Assembly (NCBI RefSeq): GCF_018127805.1
Contig: NZ_CP072334.1
Location: 908,001 to 972,000 of the forward strand
Source: Prevotella sp. oral taxon 475
GTDB taxonomy: Bacteria; Bacteroidota; Bacteroidia; Bacteroidales; Bacteroidaceae
DNA length: 64,000 bases
Reading direction: 5' to 3'
The notes beneath the pieces were generated by a model, which worked only from the letters and a program-made list of their open reading frames with translations, made no database searches and had not been told where the DNA came from. Of the stretch, positions 16,695 through 24,903 are shown piece by piece (the stretch's first letter is position 1; every line of letters begins with the position of its first letter). A program made the position numbers and the translations under genes.

Positions 16695-19600
16695 ATGACA
16701 TTTACAAGATTTATAGAACGCCCGGTTCTCTCGACGGTTATCTCCGTGTTTCTCGTCCTACTGGGTCTCATCGGAATTATATCGCTGCCCATTGCGCAGT
16801 ATCCCGACATCGCTCCGCCCACGATTTCGGTGATTGCCAACTATCAAGGAGCCGATGCACAGACGGTTCTCAACTCTGTGGTGGTGCCTCTTGAAGAGAG
16901 CATCAACGGTGTAGAGAATATGACCTATATGGAATCGACTGCCACAAACGATGGAATGGCGATGATTACCGTCTACTTCAAACAAGGCATCGACGCCGAT
17001 ATGGCTGCCGTAAACGTGCAAAACCGTGTGCAACAGGCACAAGCACTGCTACCGGCAGAGGTTACTCAGGTGGGTGTAACTACCCAAAAGCGGCAGACCA
17101 GTAATGTGATGATGTATAGTATCACGTCGAAAGACGGGCGATACGACGACAAATTCATCACCAATTACAATGAAATCAACATCGTGCCGGCCATCAAGCG
17201 TGTGCAAGGTGTAGGTAATGTGCAGACGTTTAGTTCGAGTACTTACTCTATGCGCATTTGGTTGAAGCCCGATAAGATGAAACAATACGGACTGATTCCC
17301 ACTGATGTGCTCGCCGCTTTGGCCGAACAGAACATCGAAGCAGCCCCCGGTGCATTCGGAGAGCAGAGCCATGCCGCCTTCGAATACGTGATGCGTTATA
17401 AAGGACGCTTAAAAATGCCTACCGAATATGGAAACATTATCATCAGCAACAATACCAATGGGCAGACACTTCATCTGCGCGACGTGGCAAAAATTGAATT
17501 AGGCGCATTGGGATATGCCGTAGGACAGAAGAACAACGGCCATGCTTCCGTAATGGGAATGGTGCAGCAGATTGCCGGTTCGAATGCCACAGAGATTGCG
17601 CAAGGCGTGAAAAAGGTGTTGGAAGAGCAGCAAAAGACTTTCCCGCCGGGATTGGAATTCAAAGTCAACTACGATGTAACCGAGTTCCTTTTTGCCTCTA
17701 TCGAAGAAGTGCTTATGACATTGGTCATCACTTTCGTGTTGGTATTCTTCGTGGTTTACATCTTCTTACAGGATTTCCGTTCAACGCTGATACCCTTGAT
17801 TGCCGTACCCGTGTCGCTCATCGGTACCTTCTTGTTTCTTTGGATGTTCGGTTTCTCCATCAACCTCTTAACGCTTTCGGCGTTGTTGTTGGCCATTGCC
17901 ATTGTGGTAGACGATGCCATCGTGGTGGTTGAGGCCGTCCACGCCAAGCTGGACCTGGGATATAAGAGTGCGAAATTGGCTTCTATCGACGCGATGAACG
18001 AGATTTCGGGAGCCATTATCTCCATTACGCTGGTGATGGCCTGCGTATTCGTTCCCGTATCCTTTATTAGTGGTACCTCAGGAACGTTCTATCGTGAGTT
18101 CGGAGTTACCATGGCCGTGTCGATTGTTATCTCTGCCATCAACGCATTGACGCTTTCTCCCGCGTTGTGTGCCATTCTTCTCAAACCGCACAATGCCGAT
18201 GGACATGGGCAAAAGACAAGTTTTGTAGACCGTTTCCACGTCGGATTCAACACTGCCTTTGAAAAGATACTTACCAAATATCGCAAAGGTGTGGAGAATT
18301 TGATCGGCCATCGCATTATCACAGGTGTGATCGTGCTGGTGGGAATCATCGTCTTGGTGTTCTCGATGAGTACCACCAAGACCGGACTCGTGCCCAATGA
18401 AGACACCGGAACGCTCTTTGTCACCATCTCGTTGCCGCCGGCTACCAGTCAAGAGAAGACCCAAGAGGTGGCCAGTCAGGTGGATGAGATGCTGGCTAAC
18501 AACCCGATGATACAGGATCGTGAGCAGATTGTGGGTTATAACTTCATTGCCGGTCAGGGATCCGACCAAGCAACGTTCGTCATTAAGCTCAAACCGTTTG
18601 AAGAACGCACAAGTGGCTTCTTCTATAAGCTCTCCGGACTGTGGCAAGGCGACGGCATTATGCGTTTCTTTGTCGATGTTCGCAGTAGTAATATGGTGTT
18701 GGGTACCATCTACAAACAGATTTCCAACATCAAGGGAGCACAGATTTTGGCGTTCGGTGCACCGATGATTCCGGGTTACGGACTCACCAATAGCGTGACG
18801 TTCACCATGCAAGACAAAACCGGTGGAAGCCTTGACAAGTTCTTCCAGGTGACGAAAGATTATTTGAAAGCTCTGAACGAACGTCCCGAAATACAAAATG
18901 CCATGACCACCTACGACCCCAACTACCCACAATACATGGTAGACGTAGATGTGGCCAAGTGCAAACAGAGCGGCATCAGCCCCAAGGTGGTGCTTTCTAC
19001 GCTGCAAGGTTATTATGGCGGACTTTACGCTTCCAACTTCAATAGTTTTGGTAAGCTCTACCGTGTGATGATACAAGCCGATGCCCAAAGCCGTATGAAG
19101 CCCGGCGACCTCACCAATATCTACGTGCGAACGGTTGCGGGTATGGTGCCCATCAACGAATATTGTTCGCTCAAGCGTGTGTATGGTCCGTCGAATGTGC
19201 GGCGTTTCAATCTCTTCACCAGTATTAATGTCAACGCCACACCTGCCGATGGATATTCCTCGGGCGAAGTGATCAAAGCCATTGAAGAGGTGGCAGCCCA
19301 GACCTTACCCACGGGTTACGGCTACGATTTCTCGGGTCTGACGCGTTCAGAGCATGAGCAAAGCAACACCACGGCTATTATTTTTGCCCTTTGTTTGGTG
19401 TTTGTTTACCTCATTCTTTCAGCCCAATACGAGAGTTATCTGCTTCCTTTGTCGGTCATCCTTTCATTGCCGTTCGGTTTGGCCGGAGCTTTCATCTTCA
19501 CACAGCTCTTCGGACACCAGAACGACATCTACATGCAGATTGCCCTCATCATGCTGATTGGTTTGTTGGCAAAGAACGCTATCCTCATTGTCGAGTTTGC

Positions 19601-19964
19601 TTTGGAACGCCGACGCACAGGTATGGTTATTAAATACAGTGCCATCCTGGGAGCGGCCTCTCGTCTACGCCCCATCCTGATGACCGGTTTGGCCATGGTG
19701 ATCGGTCTATTGCCGATGATGTTTGCCAGCGGAGTGGGCAAGAACGGCAACCAAACACTGGGTGCAGCAGCCGTGGGCGGCATGCTCATCGGTATGCTTA
19801 TTCAGATATTCGTTGTGCCTGCGTTGTTCGTTATCTTCGAATATCTGCAAGAAAAGCTGAAACCCATTGAATTCGGAGACGAAGAAAACCGCGAGGTAGC
19901 TTCCGAATTGAAGCAATATGCCCATCAGATGGTAGCTCCAACAAACACTAAAGTAGAGAAGTAA
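16695..19964 (+). CDS. RND multidrug efflux permease (AcrB/MexB type, HAE1)
   Basis: This proton-driven inner-membrane pump exports drugs, bile salts or other amphiphiles. It is 1089 residues, near the family norm of about 1040. It starts with the family pattern RFIERPVLSTVISVFLVLLG and has two large periplasmic loops and about 12 membrane segments. The proton-relay aspartates lie in AIVVDDAIVVVEAV, and the later helix has the conserved lysine region LIGLLAKNAILIVEFALERR. Upstream is the adaptor, and 4 bp downstream begins the outer-membrane channel. The C-terminal cytoplasmic tail is slightly long. Substrates cannot be told from sequence. Confidence 0.96.
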   Translation: MTFTRFIERPVLSTVISVFLVLLGLIGIISLPIAQYPDIAPPTISVIANYQGADAQTVLNSVVVPLEESINGVENMTYMESTATNDGMAMITVYFKQGIDADMAAVNVQNRVQQAQALLPAEVTQVGVTTQKRQTSNVMMYSITSKDGRYDDKFITNYNEINIVPAIKRVQGVGNVQTFSSSTYSMRIWLKPDKMKQYGLIPTDVLAALAEQNIEAAPGAFGEQSHAAFEYVMRYKGRLKMPTEYGNIIISNNTNGQTLHLRDVAKIELGALGYAVGQKNNGHASVMGMVQQIAGSNATEIAQGVKKVLEEQQKTFPPGLEFKVNYDVTEFLFASIEEVLMTLVITFVLVFFVVYIFLQDFRSTLIPLIAVPVSLIGTFLFLWMFGFSINLLTLSALLLAIAIVVDDAIVVVEAVHAKLDLGYKSAKLASIDAMNEISGAIISITLVMACVFVPVSFISGTSGTFYREFGVTMAVSIVISAINALTLSPALCAILLKPHNADGHGQKTSFVDRFHVGFNTAFEKILTKYRKGVENLIGHRIITGVIVLVGIIVLVFSMSTTKTGLVPNEDTGTLFVTISLPPATSQEKTQEVASQVDEMLANNPMIQDREQIVGYNFIAGQGSDQATFVIKLKPFEERTSGFFYKLSGLWQGDGIMRFFVDVRSSNMVLGTIYKQISNIKGAQILAFGAPMIPGYGLTNSVTFTMQDKTGGSLDKFFQVTKDYLKALNERPEIQNAMTTYDPNYPQYMVDVDVAKCKQSGISPKVVLSTLQGYYGGLYASNFNSFGKLYRVMIQADAQSRMKPGDLTNIYVRTVAGMVPINEYCSLKRVYGPSNVRRFNLFTSINVNATPADGYSSGEVIKAIEEVAAQTLPTGYGYDFSGLTRSEHEQSNTTAIIFALCLVFVYLILSAQYESYLLPLSVILSLPFGLAGAFIFTQLFGHQNDIYMQIALIMLIGLLAKNAILIVEFALERRRTGMVIKYSAILGAASRLRPILMTGLAMVIGLLPMMFASGVGKNGNQTLGAAAVGGMLIGMLIQIFVVPALFVIFEYLQEKLKPIEFGDEENREVASELKQYAHQMVAPTNTKVEK

Positions 19965-19968
19965 AGTT

Positions 19969-21354
19969 ATGAAACGAAAACATATTCTATTCTTGGCACT
20001 TGCAGCAACGGTTCTTACCGGCTGCAAGAGCCTCTATGGCAAATACGAACGCCCCGCTGTCGGCGTCTCGGGAGTGGTTCGCGACCCTATCTCGTCCGTC
20101 GATACGCTGGCCGTTAGCGATACGGCGAGCTTTGGAAACCTGCCTTGGCGCAGCGTCTTTACCGATCCGCAGTTACAGACTCTCATTGCAAAAGCACTGG
20201 AAAACAATAACGACCTGCTCAACGCCGCCCTTAATATCAAGATGGCCGAGGCACAGTTGAAGGCCGCCAAATGGGCTTTTTTGCCGGGTTTTGCTTTCTC
20301 TCCGCAAGGTGTCATCTCGTCTTGGGACGGCAATCCGGCCGTAAAAACCTATTCGTTGCCCGTGCAAGCCAGTTGGACGATCGATCTTTTCGGCACCCTG
20401 CTCTCGCAGAAACGCAGTGCGCAGATGGCTTTGATGGCTACGAAAGACTATCAACTCGTCACCAAAACTAAATTGATTTCCAACATTGCCAATCTCTATT
20501 ACACGCTGTTGATGTTGGACAAGGAGGTAGAATTGGTCAGCGAGATGGAACATCTCTCGAAAGACACCTGGGAACTGATGAAACTTCAGAAAGAATATGG
20601 CCATGTTCGCTCTACCGGCGTGCAGAGTGCGGAGGCCAATTACTACTCTGTGCAGGCCCAGAAGACGAACTTGCTGCGACAGATACGCGAGGCAGAGAAT
20701 ACCCTTTCATTACTTCTTGGACAGTCGGCACAGACCATTGCCCGGGGAAAGCTCGACGCTCAGAATCTGCCTTCTCGCTTCTCAACGGGCATCTCTTTGC
20801 AGATGCTCAACAACCGACCCGACGTTCATGCGGCCGAAATGAACCTGGCGCAATGTTTCTACAATATAGAGACGGCTCGTAGCAGGTTCTATCCCAGTTT
20901 GACGATTAGCGGTTCGGGTGCCTTTACCAACAACAGTGGCATGGGCATTGTCAATCCCGGCAAACTGTTGCTCAATGCAGTGGGCAGCCTAACGCAGCCC
21001 ATCTTCCAGCGTGGACAGCTCATTGCCGGACTGAAAGTGGCGAAAATTAAATACGAACAAGCCTACAACACCTGGCAACAGGCCCTTCTGAGTGCCGGAA
21101 GTGAGGTGAGCAATGCATTGGTACTCTATCATTCGTCGCAGGAAAAGAGCCGCATCGAGGAGAAGCAGATAGCCACCCTTCGGCAGAATGTAGAAGATAC
21201 GAAACTGCTGTTGGCGCAAAGTCGTAGCACTTACCTTGAGGTCATCACTGCCCAACAGAGCCTTCTCAACGTAGAACTCTCCAAAGTGCAAGACGATTTC
21301 TATAAGATGCAAGCCGTGGTCAACCTCTATAGCGCGCTGGGAGGAGGGAGATAA
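19969..21354 (+). CDS. RND efflux outer membrane channel lipoprotein (TolC/OprM, NodT family)
   Basis: Forms the trimeric outer-membrane exit duct of the efflux system. The 461-residue protein has a lipoprotein signal ending VLTGC (Cys19), the NodT-type start (FGNLPWRSVFTDPQLQTLIAKALENN), and two outer-membrane-efflux repeats with long helices. LNNRPDVHAAEMNLAQC is the classical OprM/NodT motif, and the C-terminal YLEVITAQQSLLNVEL matches the family. It starts 4 bp after the permease stop, so it is translationally close-coupled. The operon order adaptor-pump-channel is the usual Bacteroidota one. Confidence 0.95.
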   Translation: MKRKHILFLALAATVLTGCKSLYGKYERPAVGVSGVVRDPISSVDTLAVSDTASFGNLPWRSVFTDPQLQTLIAKALENNNDLLNAALNIKMAEAQLKAAKWAFLPGFAFSPQGVISSWDGNPAVKTYSLPVQASWTIDLFGTLLSQKRSAQMALMATKDYQLVTKTKLISNIANLYYTLLMLDKEVELVSEMEHLSKDTWELMKLQKEYGHVRSTGVQSAEANYYSVQAQKTNLLRQIREAENTLSLLLGQSAQTIARGKLDAQNLPSRFSTGISLQMLNNRPDVHAAEMNLAQCFYNIETARSRFYPSLTISGSGAFTNNSGMGIVNPGKLLLNAVGSLTQPIFQRGQLIAGLKVAKIKYEQAYNTWQQALLSAGSEVSNALVLYHSSQEKSRIEEKQIATLRQNVEDTKLLLAQSRSTYLEVITAQQSLLNVELSKVQDDFYKMQAVVNLYSALGGGR

Positions 21355-21364
21355 ATTTTTGAAA

Positions 21365-21401
21365 TGTTCTTCGTCTCTTTGAATCCATCAGGCGAAGAAC
21401 A
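21365..21401 (+). other. hairpin after the efflux operon
   Basis: A 9-bp stem (TGTTCTTCG with CGAAGAACA, 19-base loop) lies 10 bases past the channel stop. It lacks a T-run, so a weak terminator or mRNA end stabiliser is possible. The rest of the 128-bp gap to lpxA shows nothing. Confidence 0.4.
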
Positions 21402-21482
21402 CTCAAACCTCTCTCACGCAAAACAAAAAAACAACTTAACAAACCCCAATCCCCCTGATTCAGGGGACAGAAAACTCAGATT

Positions 21483-22265
21483 ATGGCAAACGATATAAGT
21501 ACAAGAGCCGAGGTCTCGTCCAAAGCGAGAATCGGTGAGAACTGCAAAATATATCCCTTCGCTTACATCGAAGACGATGTTGTCATTGGAGATAACTGCA
21601 CCATCTATCCCTTTGTGAGTATTCTCAACGGCACACGCCTGGGCAATGACAACCAAGTGTTTCAGGGCTCGGTGTTGGGTGCATTGCCACAAGACTTCAA
21701 TTTCACGGGCGAAACGTCCGAACTGGTGATCGGCAATGGCAATACCATCCGCGAAAACGTAGTCATCAACCGAGCCACCCATGCCGGATGTCAAACCGTT
21801 ATCGGCAACAACAATTTCCTGATGGAAGGCACACACATTTCGCACGACACCAAAGTGGGCAACGATTGTGTCTTTGGCTACGGCACGAAGATAGCCGGCG
21901 ACTGCGAGATAGGCAATGGTGTGATTTTCTCTACCAGCGTTATCGAGAACGCAAAAACCCGTGTGGGCGACCGCGCCATGATTCAAGCCGGTGCCACTTT
22001 CTCGAAAGATGTGCCGCCCTATATCATTCTTGGTGGCAAACCGCTCACCTATGGAGGGGTCAACACCGTGATGTTGCGTGCCGATGGCGTAGACGAGAAG
22101 CGCATTAAGCACATTGCCAATGCCTATCGATTGATTTTTCATGGTCAAACCAGTGTCTTCGACTCGGTGTTGCAGGTGAAAGAACAAGTGCCTGATGGGC
22201 CTGAGATACAGAATCTCATCCGTTTTGTCAATGCAACGGAATTGGGAATAGTCACTAAAATGTAG
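21483..22265 (+). CDS. lpxA: acyl-ACP--UDP-N-acetylglucosamine O-acyltransferase (LpxA homologue)
   Basis: LpxA catalyses the first step of lipid A synthesis, adding an acyl chain to UDP-GlcNAc. This 260-residue protein is a left-handed beta-helix made of hexapeptide repeats (for example VVIGDNCTIYPFVSIL, LVIGNGNTIRENVVIN) followed by the C-terminal helical region. His121 in THISHDTKVGN corresponds to the catalytic histidine of E. coli LpxA. Many Bacteroidota also have an lpxA next to the lpxC/fabZ fusion gene; this one stands alone, so it may be a second copy, which I cannot check here. A strong terminator follows. Start at 21483 (MANDISTRAEVSSKARIG) gives the normal length. Confidence 0.88.
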   Translation: MANDISTRAEVSSKARIGENCKIYPFAYIEDDVVIGDNCTIYPFVSILNGTRLGNDNQVFQGSVLGALPQDFNFTGETSELVIGNGNTIRENVVINRATHAGCQTVIGNNNFLMEGTHISHDTKVGNDCVFGYGTKIAGDCEIGNGVIFSTSVIENAKTRVGDRAMIQAGATFSKDVPPYIILGGKPLTYGGVNTVMLRADGVDEKRIKHIANAYRLIFHGQTSVFDSVLQVKEQVPDGPEIQNLIRFVNATELGIVTKM

Positions 22266-22290
22266 TTTCATACCTATACATTTTACTGCT

Positions 22291-22327
22291 GAAGCGGATT
22301 CGCCGGGAGACGAATCCGCTTCTTTTT
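22291..22327 (+). terminator. rho-independent terminator after lpxA
   Basis: A perfect 12-bp stem (GAAGCGGATTCG with CGAATCCGCTTC, 8-base loop) is followed by TTTTTG. It lies 26 bases past the lpxA stop. Confidence 0.88.
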
Positions 22328-22365
22328 GTCTCTCTTCGTTTTCCACCGCCTCCTTCTTCCTCCTC

Positions 22366-22446
22366 CATCTCTTAGCTTTCGGACGCCAAAAGCTAAGAGA
22401 ACGGCGTGCAAAAGCTAAGAAAATGCAGGACGAAAGCTAAGAGATG
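22366..22446 (+). repeat. dispersed 22-bp-unit repeat, copy B (complete)
   Basis: A perfect 16-bp inverted repeat (CATCTCTTAGCTTTCG at 22366-22381, CGAAAGCTAAGAGATG at 22431-22446) bounds tandem 22-bp units beginning CAAAAGCTAAG at 22387 and 22409 and CGAAAGCTAAG at 22431. The sequence after it (to about 22485, with GAAAAACAGAATCTTA) resembles that after copy D. The rest of the 370-bp gap before nhaD holds nothing but the promoter. Confidence 0.85.
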
Positions 22447-22580
22447 GATGCCTGCTTTCTAAGTAGTTGAAAAACAGAATCTTATAAGGCTCCTTTCAAA
22501 GGCTCGGCAGTGGGCAAATTCTTTCAAGGGAAATCGCATGGCAAAAATAGGCCGATTTCTTTTATCTTCGATTTATTTGC

Positions 22581-22588
22581 TATCTTTG
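22581..22588 (+). promoter_or_regulatory. -7 promoter box of nhaD
   Basis: TATCTTTG, a perfect match, 48 bases before the ATG at 22637. It lies inside the longer open frame and decides the start. Confidence 0.65.
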
Positions 22589-22636
22589 CAGCATCTTCAG
22601 ATAAAAAGAATAGAAACTAAATTGATTACACCAGAA

Positions 22637-23992
22637 ATGACTTCTCTTACTTTGGCCATTGTGTTGGTCTTCATCACAGGTTATCTTTGCATTGCACTCG
22701 AGAGTCTCACAAAAGTAAACAAAGCCCCGGTGGCCCTCTTGATGTGTGTGGCCTGTTGGACGCTTTTTATGTTCAATCCCGCCGAATTTGTACTTCCTCT
22801 CGTGCCACAGCTATCCGGCAACATGGCCGGAATCGTAGCTCATGTAGGCGAAAGCTTGAAAGAACATTTGGGAGAGACGGCAGAAACGCTGTTCTTCCTG
22901 ATGGGAGCGATGACCATCGTCGAGATTGTAGACAGCAACGGAGGCTTTAATTTTGTGCGCGATGCCATCCGCACGCATAGCAAACGGTCGTTGTTGTGGC
23001 GTATTGCCTTCATGACGTTCTTCCTCTCGGCCATCCTCGATAATCTCACCACCAGTATTGTGATGATTATGGTGTTGCGAAAACTGGTGCAGGACAAGCA
23101 AGATCGCCTCATCTACGCCTCGCTTGTGATCATTGCAGCCAACTCTGGCGGTGCCTTTTCGCCCATTGGCGACGTTACCACTATTATGCTTTGGATTGCG
23201 GGAAGCATCACCACGGGTGGCGTGATTCAAGAGATTTTGATACCGTCGCTGGTATCGATGCTCGTTCCGGCTTTCATTATGCAATATATGTTGAAAGGAA
23301 ATCTGTCGCAGGTGCAGGAGAAATCGGCCAAAGAAAGTGCACTGGTCTTTACGAATAGGCAGCGCCGCATCATCTTTTTCCTGGGTGTTGGCGGACTGAT
23401 TTTCGTTCCCATCTTCCGTTATCTCACGTCTTTACCTCCGTATATGGGCATCTTGCTGGCATTGGGCGTTTTGTGGACGGCTACAGAAATCTTCTATCGA
23501 GATTCGCATTTGGGCGAAGATTCGATGTCTACACGCGTCATCAATCTACTGCGCAAGATCGATATGGGCACGATTCTCTTCTTCTTGGGCATCTTGATGG
23601 CCGTGGGCTGTCTCTCGGAGATAGGCGTGCTCTCGGCCTTGGGTCGTGGACTGGATAGCATGAGCGGTGGAAATCACTATTTGGTAACGGGCGTCATCGG
23701 CGTGCTTTCGAGCATTGTAGACAACGTTCCGTTGGTGGCTGCCTGTATGGGCATGTATCCCATCGCCCCAATGGGAGATATGGCTGTAGATGGAATCTTC
23801 TGGCAGCTGCTGGCTTACTGTGCCGGTGTGGGCGGTTCGATGCTGATTATCGGTAGTGCAGCCGGTGTCGTGGTGATGGGATTGGAGAAAATCACCTTTG
23901 GCTGGTATATGAAGAAAATCACGTGGATTGCTTTTGTGGGCTATGTGGCCGGCATTGCGGTCTATTGGGTAGAGAGAACGTTCCTTTTTTAA
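22637..23992 (+). CDS. nhaD: sodium:proton antiporter, NhaD type
   Basis: An inner-membrane Na+/H+ antiporter of the ion-transporter superfamily, used for sodium and pH balance. The 451-residue protein is almost entirely hydrophobic, with about 11-13 membrane helices. It has NhaD-type conserved patches: ALLMCVACWTLFMF, ETLFFLMGAMTIVEIVDSNGGF, FFLSAILDNLTTSIVMIMVL, ANSGGAFSPIGDVTTIMLW, and late in the protein SSIVDNVPLVAACMGM and GVGGSMLIIGSAAGVVVMG. The ATG at 22637 (MTSLTLAIVLVF) was chosen because the promoter box lies in the upstream extension. No partner gene is needed. The substrate ion is inferred from family membership. Confidence 0.9.
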   Translation: MTSLTLAIVLVFITGYLCIALESLTKVNKAPVALLMCVACWTLFMFNPAEFVLPLVPQLSGNMAGIVAHVGESLKEHLGETAETLFFLMGAMTIVEIVDSNGGFNFVRDAIRTHSKRSLLWRIAFMTFFLSAILDNLTTSIVMIMVLRKLVQDKQDRLIYASLVIIAANSGGAFSPIGDVTTIMLWIAGSITTGGVIQEILIPSLVSMLVPAFIMQYMLKGNLSQVQEKSAKESALVFTNRQRRIIFFLGVGGLIFVPIFRYLTSLPPYMGILLALGVLWTATEIFYRDSHLGEDSMSTRVINLLRKIDMGTILFFLGILMAVGCLSEIGVLSALGRGLDSMSGGNHYLVTGVIGVLSSIVDNVPLVAACMGMYPIAPMGDMAVDGIFWQLLAYCAGVGGSMLIIGSAAGVVVMGLEKITFGWYMKKITWIAFVGYVAGIAVYWVERTFLF

Positions 23993-24003
23993 TGAACTCT
24001 TGA

Positions 24004-24050
24004 GAATGGACAGTCGACGATCAAACGTTTTTTGTGTCGGTTGTCCATTC
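24004..24050 (+). terminator. probable terminator after nhaD
   Basis: A 9-bp stem (GAATGGACA with TGTCCATTC) with further partial pairing inside is followed by TTTATG, 12 bases past the stop. Confidence 0.6.
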
Positions 24051-24063
24051 TTTATGAGTCAAC

Positions 24064-24226
24064 AGACAATTGACAATAGATTATCGATATGGTTTCATGA
24101 GCTTCATGATCCATGGCTAATGAGATCTCTTTCAATTGTCAATTAGCTTCATGCTCAATTGTCTATAGTCAATTCTCAATTAACTCCATCTCCAATTGTC
24201 AAATCTTCATTTTCAATTAACTCAAG
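24064..24226. repeat. low-complexity CAATTGTCAATT repeat running into a gene start
   Basis: Degenerate copies of CAATTGTCAA, TCAATTCTCAATTAACTC and similar words fill this stretch. The last copies (TCAATTAACTC at about 24177 and 24213) overlap the first codons of the acetyltransferase gene. Confidence 0.65.
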
Positions 24227-24783
24227 CCCTTCCAGCACAAGCCCGGCAAATAGCAACCCTCATCATGGAGGCAATGAGCGAGGAGTGCTGCCGGTATTTT
24301 GCAGGAGAGACACACTCGCTGACCGATTTTCACGAGATGATGACTCGTCTTGTGGCCTGCGAAGACAGTCAGTACAGCTACCGCAACACACTGGTGGCAA
24401 CGGACGAGAAGGGCAACGTGGTGGGCATCTGTGTGTCTTATGATGGTGCACAGTTGCATTCGCTGCGCAAAACTTTCGTGACGGCCTGTCGGGAACACTT
24501 CCATCGTGACTTCAGCGATATGGATGACGAGACCGCTTCAGGCGAACTCTATATCGACAGCTTAGCCGTGTGTGCCCCTCTCAGAGGGAAAGGCATTGCC
24601 CAGGCTTTGCTCAATGCCACGATAGAGAAGGGACGAGAGCTGGGTTTGCCTGCTGTGGGACTGCTCGTAGACACGGGCAACCCGCTGGCCGAACGGCTTT
24701 ACCGACGTGTAGGTTTTCGGTATGTTGACAATAACGTATGGGGCGGACATTCCATGCGTCACTTGCAATATGTGTTGAGATAG
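24196..24783 (+). CDS. GNAT-family N-acetyltransferase
   Basis: A GCN5-related acetyltransferase of up to 195 residues, which would transfer acetyl from acetyl-CoA to an unknown amine. The domain is clear: an N-terminal helix (ARQIATLIMEAMSEECCRYFAG), a beta-sheet region (TLVATDEKGNVVGICVSYDG), the acetyl-CoA site LRGKGIAQALLNATIEKG, and the C-terminal GLLVDTGNPLAERLYRRVGFRYV. The start is uncertain. The first ATG (24265) would cut off the first strand, while the only start that keeps it is TTG at 24196; an in-frame stop lies at 24181. The codons from 24196 to about 24226 lie in a low-complexity repeat, so the original start may have been overwritten. Stand-alone gene. Confidence 0.82.
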   Translation: MSNLHFQLTQALPAQARQIATLIMEAMSEECCRYFAGETHSLTDFHEMMTRLVACEDSQYSYRNTLVATDEKGNVVGICVSYDGAQLHSLRKTFVTACREHFHRDFSDMDDETASGELYIDSLAVCAPLRGKGIAQALLNATIEKGRELGLPAVGLLVDTGNPLAERLYRRVGFRYVDNNVWGGHSMRHLQYVLR

Positions 24784-24890
24784 TGTCGAACAGGCTCCTT
24801 AACCCTTGGTCGCAGAGCGGAAAGCGCGATATATCCCCTAATATTCTGTAAATCTTGGTGCAGGCCGATAGGCCTCCATGATTTAATTCG

Positions 24891-24898
24891 TATTTTTG
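24891..24898 (+). promoter_or_regulatory. -7 promoter box directly before nnrDE
   Basis: TATTTTTG matches TAnnTTTG and ends only 5 bases before the ATG at 24904. If used, the transcript would begin at or within a few bases of the start codon, giving a leaderless message. Confidence 0.55.
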
Positions 24899-24903
24899 CA
24901 AGG

